Notes under the pieces: generated by a model
Databases searched by the model: none
What the model was told of the DNA's origin: nothing
The model's input: only the letters and a program-made list of their open reading frames with translations
Shown here: in pieces, positions 16,653 through 22,429 of the stretch
Layout of the letters: each line of letters starts with the position of its first letter
Position numbering within the stretch: position 1 is the stretch's first letter
Position numbers and translations under genes: made by a program
Origin: JACQFK01 sp036383955
GTDB lineage: Bacteria; Planctomycetota; MHYJ01; JACPRB01
DNA length: 64,000 nt
Assembly: GCA_036383955.1 (NCBI GenBank)
Contig: DASVNH010000241.1
Coordinates: 1-64,000 of the forward strand
Direction of reading: 5' to 3'

Positions 16653-17567
16653 ATGCCCCGCCTCGCCGCGTTCCCCAAGGGCTTCTTCGACGCGATCGTC
16701 GCCCGGAAGATGACCGTCTTCCAGTGGATCGAGCTGGCCGGGAGCCTCCAGCTGGACGGCGTCGAGCTCTACCCGAAGTTCCTCGATTCCTTCGACGCCG
16801 CCTACCTCGCCCGCGTCCGGAAGGAAGCCGCCTCCCGGGGGATGGAGATCCCCATGATGTGCAACTCGCCCGACTTCACCCAGCCCGACCCCGCCGCCCG
16901 CAAGAAGGAGGTCGAGCGCGCCCGCGACATGTTCCGCGTCACCGCCGAGCTCGGGGGCCGCTGGTGCCGCGTGCTCTCGGGGCAGAACCGCCCGGGCCTG
17001 AACGAGGCCGAGGCGATCAAGTGGGTCGTCGACGCCCTCTGGGAGCTCGTCCCGCACGCGAAGGCGGCGGGCATCGTGATGGCGATGGAGAACCACTACA
17101 AGGACGGGCTCTGGGAATATCCCGAGTTCGCCCAGAGTCACCGGCGCTATCTCGCGATCCTGGACGCGGTCGACTCCCCCTGGCTCGGCGCCCAGTACGA
17201 CCCGTCGAACGCGGTGGTGGCGGGCGAGGATCCCTACGCGCTCCTCGACCGGGTGCTGCCGCGGCTGGTGTCGATGCAGGCCTCCGACCGCTACCTCGAG
17301 GGGGGGACCCTGGAGGACCTCAAGCGTCACAACGCCGACGCCATGCACGGCTACGCGAAGATCGTGAAGCACGGCGTGATCGGGAAGGGCCTCAACGACT
17401 ACGACCGCATTTTCGGCACGCTGGCCCGGGCCGGCTATCCCGGCTGGGTGAGCATCGAGGACGGCGAGGGGCCGACCGTGGAGGAAGGCATGGCCAACCT
17501 CCGGGCCAGCGCCGAGTTCCTGCGGGAGAAGTTCGCGAAGCATTTCGGCGGCGGCGGCGATGAGTAG
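16653..17567 (+). CDS. Sugar phosphate isomerase/epimerase (xylose-isomerase-like TIM barrel)
   Basis: 304 residues. The TIM-barrel pattern of the AP-endonuclease-2/IolE family is seen in LDGVELYPKFLDSF, MMCNSPDFTQPD, VMAMENHYKDG (metal-binding Glu), AQYDPSNAVVAGEDP (Asp) and WVSIEDGEG (Glu). The family isomerises, epimerises or dehydrates sugars with a divalent metal. First gene of a five-gene operon; its end overlaps the SDR start by 8 nt. The exact substrate cannot be derived. Confidence 0.85.
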   Translation: MPRLAAFPKGFFDAIVARKMTVFQWIELAGSLQLDGVELYPKFLDSFDAAYLARVRKEAASRGMEIPMMCNSPDFTQPDPAARKKEVERARDMFRVTAELGGRWCRVLSGQNRPGLNEAEAIKWVVDALWELVPHAKAAGIVMAMENHYKDGLWEYPEFAQSHRRYLAILDAVDSPWLGAQYDPSNAVVAGEDPYALLDRVLPRLVSMQASDRYLEGGTLEDLKRHNADAMHGYAKIVKHGVIGKGLNDYDRIFGTLARAGYPGWVSIEDGEGPTVEEGMANLRASAEFLREKFAKHFGGGGDE

Positions 17568-18360
17568 CGCGGTCGAATCAGTCCGCCCGCTCGCGGGCAA
17601 AGTCGCGCTCGTCACCGGCAGTTGCATCGGGTTGGGCGCGGCGATCGCCGAGCGCCTCGCGGCCGACGGCGCCCGGGTCGTCGTCACCGGCTACCCCGCC
17701 GAGCGGGGGCAGGCCCTCGCGTCGAAACTCCCGAACAAGGCGGTGTTCATCCCGGCCGACTTCCGGAGCGCCGAGGAGACCTCCGCGCTGGCGCGCCGCG
17801 CGATCGAGCTTTGCGGGGGCGTCGACATCCTCGTCAACAACGCGGCGGTCAGCACGCGCGCCACGCTCGACCAGGTCAGCCCGGAGCTGTTCGACACCCA
17901 GTTCCACATCATCGTCCGCGCGCCGCTGCTGCTGACGCAGGCCGCCCTTCCGTCGCTGCGGGCGCGGAAGGGCGTGGTGATCAACATCGCCAGCGTGAAC
18001 GCGGCCATCGGCTGGCCGGACCTGATCGTGTACTCGGCGGCCAAGGGCGCCCTCGTCACCGCCTCGAGGAACATGGCCAACGCGTTCCAGCACGCGCGCG
18101 TCCGCGTCTACTGCCTCAACCCGGGCTGGATCGACACCGAAGGCGAGCGGAACCTCATGTCGAAGCTGGGGCATCCGCCCGACTTCCTGGACCGCGAAGG
18201 CGAGAAATTCCCGCTCGGCCGCCTCATGAAGCCGGAAGAGGTGGCGGAGGTCGTCGGCTTCTTCGCCTCCGGCAAGGCGGCCGCCTTCAGCGGCGCCGTC
18301 GTCGAGTTGGAGCAGTTCCCGCTCGGCTGCCTGCATCCCCCGATGGAGAAAGACTCATGA
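17560..18360 (+). CDS. Short-chain dehydrogenase/reductase
   Basis: 266 residues with the Rossmann motif VTGSCIGLGAAIA (TGxxxGxG), the NNA motif VDILVNNAAVSTRA, the catalytic Ser in INIASVNAAIG, YSAAKG (Tyr-x-x-x-Lys) and an NPGWIDTEGERN cofactor-side loop. It likely oxidises or reduces a sugar or polyol hydroxyl with NAD(P). It overlaps both neighbours (8 nt and ATGA), so it is translated with the isomerase and decarboxylase. The C-terminus (FPLGCLHPPMEKDS) is unusual but short. Confidence 0.9.
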   Translation: MSSAVESVRPLAGKVALVTGSCIGLGAAIAERLAADGARVVVTGYPAERGQALASKLPNKAVFIPADFRSAEETSALARRAIELCGGVDILVNNAAVSTRATLDQVSPELFDTQFHIIVRAPLLLTQAALPSLRARKGVVINIASVNAAIGWPDLIVYSAAKGALVTASRNMANAFQHARVRVYCLNPGWIDTEGERNLMSKLGHPPDFLDREGEKFPLGRLMKPEEVAEVVGFFASGKAAAFSGAVVELEQFPLGCLHPPMEKDS

Positions 18361-19049
18361 GCTCGATCTTCGACGGCGGACCGAAAGTCCAGCTGTCCCT
18401 CGACCTGCAGACCCTGGCCGACGCGCTGCCCACCGCCGAGATCGCGGTGAAGGCGGGCGTCGACTGGCTCGAGGTCGGCACGCCCCTCATCCTCGGGGAA
18501 GGGCTCCACGCGGTGCGCGCGCTGAGCCAGAAGTACCCGAACCACCCGATCATCGCCGACCTCAAGACGATGGACGCCGGCTACCTCGAGGCCGAGATGA
18601 TGTACAAGGCCGGCGCCGCGTTCGTGGTCGTGATGGGCCAGGCCCACGAGCACACCGTGCGCGAGGCGGTCCGCGCCGGCAAGGAGTTCAAGAAGTACGT
18701 CATGGCCGACGTCATGCTCTGCCCCGACAAGGTCGCCATGGCGAAGAAGATGGAGGCGATGGGCGTCGACGTCGTCATCGTCCACACCGGCCTCGACGAG
18801 CGGCACTGGGAGAAGGGGAAGTCGCCGATCGACGACCTCAAGAAGATCCGCGCCGCCGTGAAGTGCCCGCTGCAGGCCGTCGGCGGCCTCTCGAGCGAGC
18901 AGGCGGCGAGCTGCCCGTCCCTCGGCGCCGACCTCGTCGTGATCGGCGCGCCGCTGGCCGTCGCCGACTACGAGCTCAAGCCGGGCGCCGACGCGGACAA
19001 GCTGTTCGAGACGATCCGGAACTTCGTCAAGCGAGTGAAGGGAAAGTAG
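18357..19049 (+). CDS. Hexulose-6-phosphate synthase / 3-keto-L-gulonate-6-phosphate decarboxylase-like protein
   Basis: 230 residues of the OMP-decarboxylase superfamily: VQLSLDLQTL, GVDWLEVGTPLI, PIIADLKTMDAG (DxKxxD active site), GVDVVIVHTGLDE and LQAVGGLSSEQAASCPSLGADLVVIGAPL (phosphate-binding loops). Family members either fix formaldehyde onto ribulose 5-phosphate or decarboxylate 3-keto-gulonate 6-phosphate. No 6-phospho-3-hexuloisomerase lies nearby, so decarboxylation of a keto-sugar acid phosphate in a catabolic pathway seems likelier. ATG 18357 overlaps the previous TGA. Confidence 0.85.
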   Translation: MSSIFDGGPKVQLSLDLQTLADALPTAEIAVKAGVDWLEVGTPLILGEGLHAVRALSQKYPNHPIIADLKTMDAGYLEAEMMYKAGAAFVVVMGQAHEHTVREAVRAGKEFKKYVMADVMLCPDKVAMAKKMEAMGVDVVIVHTGLDERHWEKGKSPIDDLKKIRAAVKCPLQAVGGLSSEQAASCPSLGADLVVIGAPLAVADYELKPGADADKLFETIRNFVKRVKGK

Positions 19050-19051
19050 AG

Positions 19052-20095
19052 ATGTCGAAGACCATGGCCGCCGTCGTCCAGACCGAGATGAAGAAGGGGG
19101 CCGTCGAGCTCCGCGACATGCCCGTGCCCGAGCCGGGCGAGGGCGAGGTCCTGCTCCGCGTGCGCGGAGTGGGCGTGTGCGGCTCCGACGTCCACCAGTA
19201 CCACAACACGCAGTCGTGGAGCGTCCGCGTGCCCGTCATCCTGGGACACGAGTTCTGCGGCACCGTCGCGGCCCTGGGGAAGGGGGTCAAGGGTTTCGCC
19301 GAGGGCGAGCTCTGCGCCAGCGAGACGGCGGCGGACATCGACCTCGACTGTCCGCTCACGCGCGTGGGGCAGTACAACCTCGACCCCGCGCGCCGCGGCT
19401 TCGGCTACGACCTGCACGGCGCGATGGCCGAGTACGTGAAGGTGCCGGCGCGCCTGCTGCACCGCGTGCCGAAGAACGTGCCGGCGGACGTGGCGGCCAT
19501 GACCGAGCCCTGCTGCGTCGCCTACCAGGCGACGGTCGTCAACGCGCGCGTGCGTCCGGGGGACGTCGTCGTCGTCATCGGCCCGGGCCCCATCGGCCTG
19601 CTCTGCGGCACGATGGCGCGGCTGTCCGGCGCGGGGCGCGTGATCCTCGCGGGCACGCCGCGGGACAAGGGGCGCATGGCGACGGGCCTGAAGGCCGGAG
19701 CGACCCACGCGGCCGAGTCCGCGGAGGAGGTCGCGACGCTGCTCAAGGGGATGTCCGACGGCCTGGGCGCGGACGTGATCATCGACGCCGCCGGGGCGTC
19801 GGTCACGCTCAAGTCGGCGCTCGAGTGGGTCCGGCCGGCGGGGCACATTTCGAAAGTCGGCTGGGGCCCGCAGCCCATGAACTTCTCGATGGACCTTCTG
19901 GTGCGCAAGGCGGTGACTCTGCAGGGCAGCTTCAGCCACACCTGGGCGGTCTGGGAGCGCGTGCTCGCGATGCTGGGCACGGGCCAGCTCGATCCGCGGC
20001 CGTTCCTGACGAAGGTGTCGCCGATCGCGGACTGGAAGGCGTCGTTCGACGGCATGCACGCCGGCGATTTGATCAAGCCGGTTTTGACTCCGTAG
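19052..20095 (+). CDS. Zinc-type polyol/threonine dehydrogenase family protein
   Basis: 347 residues, medium-chain dehydrogenase fold: GVGVCGSDVHQYH and GHEFCG (catalytic zinc), TEPCCVAYQA, VVVIGPGPIGLLCGTMARLSGA (NAD binding) and a DLIKPVLTP end. The structural-zinc lobe with four closely spaced Cys is absent; residues ~90-125 instead read CASETAADIDLDCPLTRVGQYN with only two Cys. This places it near sorbitol or L-iditol-type enzymes lacking that site. It likely oxidises a sugar alcohol or sugar in the same pathway as its operon partners. The start follows the previous stop by 2 nt. Confidence 0.85.
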   Translation: MSKTMAAVVQTEMKKGAVELRDMPVPEPGEGEVLLRVRGVGVCGSDVHQYHNTQSWSVRVPVILGHEFCGTVAALGKGVKGFAEGELCASETAADIDLDCPLTRVGQYNLDPARRGFGYDLHGAMAEYVKVPARLLHRVPKNVPADVAAMTEPCCVAYQATVVNARVRPGDVVVVIGPGPIGLLCGTMARLSGAGRVILAGTPRDKGRMATGLKAGATHAAESAEEVATLLKGMSDGLGADVIIDAAGASVTLKSALEWVRPAGHISKVGWGPQPMNFSMDLLVRKAVTLQGSFSHTWAVWERVLAMLGTGQLDPRPFLTKVSPIADWKASFDGMHAGDLIKPVLTP

Positions 20096-20118
20096 GGATA
20101 AACCTTAAACTGAGGGCG

Positions 20119-20757
20119 ATGAAGGTCTACGACGTCTCGATGCCGATCCGGCCGGAGATGCCGGTGTATCCCGGCAATCCAGCCTTCGAGCGGCGGATCA
20201 CCAAGGTCCACGGCAAGGACGGATCGCCGGTCAACGAGTCCCAGCTCGTGATGGGGGCGCACTGCGGGACGCACATCGACGCCCCCAAGCATTTCGAGGC
20301 GGAGGGCTACGCGACGGACCGCGTGCCGCTCGACCACCTGATCGGCCCCGCCCGCCTGCTGCACTTCCCGGGCGTCGACAAGATCGACCAGCCGGACCTC
20401 GAGACGCACGACTGGAAGGGCGTCGAGCGCGTCCTGTTCCGCACGCGGAATTCCGACCATTGGAAGCGCCGCGGGGCGTTCGACCCCAAGTTCACGTACC
20501 TGACGGGGGCCGCCGCGCGCTTTCTGGTGTCGAAGCGCCTGAAGCTGGTGGGGATCGACAGCCTGGGCATCGAGCAGTTCGGCAGCCCGGATCACCCGGC
20601 GCACCACGCCTTCCTGCGCGCGGGCGTCACGATCCTCGAGGGGCTGTACCTGGCGGACGTCGCCCCCGGCGACTACGTCCTCTTCTGCGGCCCGCTGCGG
20701 ATCATGGACGGCGACGGCGCGCCCGCCCGGGTGCTGCTCACCGACCGGATGCCGTAG
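20119..20757 (+). CDS. Cyclase family protein (kynurenine-formamidase-like metal hydrolase)
   Basis: 212 residues. The signature is YDVSMPIRPEMPVYPGNP near the N-terminus and the metal motif AHCGTHIDAPKHF (HxGTHxDAPxH), with VGIDSLGIEQFGSPDHPAHHAFL and a final GDYVLFCGPLRI. The family hydrolyses amide or lactone-type bonds; in this sugar-catabolic operon a lactonase-like step is plausible. GAGGG precedes ATG 20119, and TAAACT at 20106-20111 could be a secondary -10. Last gene of the operon; a hairpin begins 2 nt after its stop. Confidence 0.85.
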   Translation: MKVYDVSMPIRPEMPVYPGNPAFERRITKVHGKDGSPVNESQLVMGAHCGTHIDAPKHFEAEGYATDRVPLDHLIGPARLLHFPGVDKIDQPDLETHDWKGVERVLFRTRNSDHWKRRGAFDPKFTYLTGAAARFLVSKRLKLVGIDSLGIEQFGSPDHPAHHAFLRAGVTILEGLYLADVAPGDYVLFCGPLRIMDGDGAPARVLLTDRMP

Positions 20758-20758
20758 C

Positions 20759-20802
20759 TAAGCGGCCCGAGGTAACTTCTGGCACTCCTCGCGGGCCGCT
20801 TA
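20759..20802 (+). terminator. Hairpin directly after the cyclase gene (twin hairpin A)
   Basis: Perfect 11-bp arms TAAGCGGCCCG (20759-20769) and CGGGCCGCTTA (20792-20802) enclose a loop containing GGCACTCCT. No U-tract follows. Its partner at 20876-20918 has the same TAAGC ends and loop motif but a different stem sequence. Confidence 0.65.
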
Positions 20803-20879
20803 TCCTGAGCGAGCCGCAAGCGAGTCGAAGGATTTCCCTCGATAACCCTTCGACTCCGCTTCGCTCCGCTCAGGGTAAG
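20799..20879. repeat. Imperfect inverted repeat of the TCCTGAGC...TCGAAGG family
   Basis: Left arm 20799-20832 and right arm 20846-20879 are about 80% complementary, starting CTTATCCTGAGC and ending in GCTCAGGGTAAG. Each arm is a diverged, stretched version of the 25-nt repeat at 2976-3000 and 35471-35495. Confidence 0.7.
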
Positions 20880-20918
20880 CAGGGCGAGAGGATGCCACTC
20901 CTTTGCTCGCCCTGCTTA
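20876..20918 (-). terminator. Hairpin overlapping the PIG-L stop codon (twin hairpin B)
   Basis: Perfect 13-bp arms TAAGCAGGGCGAG (20876-20888) and CTCGCCCTGCTTA (20906-20918) enclose a loop with GCCACTCCT. The PIG-L stop (TAA on the minus strand, 20918-20916) is the first triplet of the hairpin. Confidence 0.65.
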
Positions 20919-21686
20919 GCTCCGCGCGATCGGGAGGGGCAGCTCGGCGCCGCGGTTCTTCGAGTGGCGGATGAAGGCCTCGGCGTATTTGCAGCCGGCC
21001 TCCTGGCCCCGCGCCCGGTGCATGAAGTCCACGTTCGTGTAGAGGTCCAGGTCCGGCCGGTCCTTGTACCAGGTGTGGAGGAAGCACGCTTCCTTCTTCC
21101 GGGCCTCGGTCGCGGTGATGTCGACGTAGTGGGTCGGCTGGAAGAGCTGGGTGCCGGCGTTCTCGAAGAAGAACAGCTCGAAGCTCCCCTTCGACTTGAG
21201 CCAGGCGTCGTAGACCAGGCCGAAGACGTTCCGGTGGTCCCGGTGGGAGTTGATCGGCCACCAGGTGTAGACCAGGTCCGGCTTCTCTTCCTCGAGGGTC
21301 TTCCGGAAGGCGTCGCAGCGGGCGGGATTGACCTCGGTCGTCCCGTCGATCTGGTCGGAGAAGCGCGCGCGGATCTTGAGGAGGGCGCAGGCCTTCTCCG
21401 CCTGGGCCGCGCGGATCGCCCCGGCCTCGTCGTGGCTCTTGCCTTTCATCCCCGCTTCGCCGCGGGTCAGGTAGAGCGCGACCACGTCGTGGCCCTGGTC
21501 GGCGTAGCGCGCCATGGTGCCGCCGGCGGCGCCTTCGACGTCGTCCGGATGCGCGCCCACGAACAGCACCTTCGTCTTGCGGACGGTCCGCGTGTCCTGG
21601 GAAACCGCGGGGAGCGCGACCGCTCCGGCGGCGGCGGCCGCCCAGGTCGACAGCTTCAAGACGCCACGCCGGCTGAGGTCTTCCAT
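20916..21686 (-). CDS. Tat-exported PIG-L family (LmbE-like) deacetylase
   Basis: 256 residues from ATG 21686, preceded by GGAGG. A twin-arginine signal (LSRRGVLKLSTWAAAAAGAVALPAV) leads to the zinc motif VGAHPDDVEGAAGG, then GEAGMKG and WPINSHRDHRNV (second zinc His). These proteins remove N-acetyl groups from amino sugars such as GlcNAc-containing lipids or thiols. Export suggests action on cell-surface or external amino sugars. A 34-nt motif upstream (21704-21737) is shared with the Cys-Thr-Sec gene at 25116-26306. Confidence 0.9.
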   Translation of the reverse strand: MEDLSRRGVLKLSTWAAAAAGAVALPAVSQDTRTVRKTKVLFVGAHPDDVEGAAGGTMARYADQGHDVVALYLTRGEAGMKGKSHDEAGAIRAAQAEKACALLKIRARFSDQIDGTTEVNPARCDAFRKTLEEEKPDLVYTWWPINSHRDHRNVFGLVYDAWLKSKGSFELFFFENAGTQLFQPTHYVDITATEARKKEACFLHTWYKDRPDLDLYTNVDFMHRARGQEAGCKYAEAFIRHSKNRGAELPLPIARS

Positions 21687-21703
21687 GGTCGCCTCCTTCA
21701 GGA

Positions 21704-21737
21704 AGCACTTCGCGCGTCCCCTCCGGATTGGCTCGAA
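21704..21737 (-). promoter_or_regulatory. Bipartite promoter-like motif (copy 1), upstream of the PIG-L gene
   Basis: On the minus strand TTCGAGCCAATCCGG (21737-21723), 9 nt, then GCGAAGTGCT (21713-21704), 17 nt before the ATG. The copy at 26330-26363 matches at 14/15 and 8/10 positions with the same 9-nt gap. Probably a promoter for an alternative sigma factor. Confidence 0.6.
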
Positions 21738-21794
21738 TATCGTTTTTCGGGCCACTCCCCCGCGGCCGCGCGAAATGCGGTCGAGGGACTGAAC

Positions 21795-22388
21795 ATGCGC
21801 GGAATGACGATGGGTCTCCTGCTGTGCGTTCTGGGGGCGTCCCCCGATGACGAAGCGGGGTTCGTCTCCCTGTTCGAGCCGGACCGCCTGGCGGAGTGGG
21901 TTCAATGCGGCCCGGGCGGCTTCAAGGTCGAGGGCGGCGTGGCCACCGGGTCGGGCGGCATGGGGCTCTGGTACTACAAGAAGAAGACGTACGCGAACTT
22001 CACTCTGCGCGGGGAGTTCCGGCAGGAGGGGAAGTCGGACTCCGGCGTCTTCGTGCGGTTCCCGGATCCGGGCAACGATCCCTGGATCGCCGTGAAGCAG
22101 GGCCACGAGGTGGAGATCGGCGACCAGACCAAGCCTTCGTTCAAGTCCACCGGATCGATCTACGCGTTCCACGGGCCGACCGAGCTTCCCCTGAACCCCG
22201 TGGGCTCGTGGAACCGCTATGAAATCACCTGCTCCGGGAAGCGATACCAGGTGAGCCTGAACGGAAAGCCCGTCCTCGACTACACCGACGCCGCCGGCCG
22301 TCCGCTGTCCGGCTACGTGGGACTTCAGAACTTTCCGTATCCCGACCCCGTCCGCCACCGCAACGTGAGGATCAAGGAACTGCCCTAG
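21795..22388 (+). CDS. Exported DUF1080 (3-keto-disaccharide hydrolase / LamG-like) protein
   Basis: 197 residues with a signal peptide (MRGMTMGLLLCVLGAS). The DUF1080 pattern is clear: FVSLFEPDRLAEWVQCG, FTLRGEFRQEGKSDSGVFVRFPDP, YEITCSGKRYQVSLNGKPVLDYTDA and SGYVGLQNFPYPDPVRHRNVRIKEL. The fold is a concanavalin-like jelly roll; some members cleave 3-keto-glycosides, others may only bind sugars. It is very common in Planctomycetota and Verrucomicrobia. Divergent from the PIG-L gene across 108 bp that includes the bipartite motif. Confidence 0.9.
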   Translation: MRGMTMGLLLCVLGASPDDEAGFVSLFEPDRLAEWVQCGPGGFKVEGGVATGSGGMGLWYYKKKTYANFTLRGEFRQEGKSDSGVFVRFPDPGNDPWIAVKQGHEVEIGDQTKPSFKSTGSIYAFHGPTELPLNPVGSWNRYEITCSGKRYQVSLNGKPVLDYTDAAGRPLSGYVGLQNFPYPDPVRHRNVRIKELP

Positions 22389-22414
22389 TCGTCCCATCCC
22401 TCCGAAGAGAGGGC

Positions 22415-22420
22415 TATAGT
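22415..22420 (+). promoter_or_regulatory. Candidate -10 box TATAGT before the kinase-FecR-LamG gene
   Basis: TATAGT ends 9 nt before ATG 22430; the intervening ACCGGGGGG is a poor ribosome site, so a near-leaderless start is plausible. Confidence 0.4.
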
Positions 22421-22429
22421 ACCGGGGGG

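Noticed and set aside
18357..19049. Formaldehyde fixation by a HPS/PHI ribulose-monophosphate pathway
   Set aside because: No 6-phospho-3-hexuloisomerase or formaldehyde-generating enzyme is near; the operon context points to sugar-acid catabolism.
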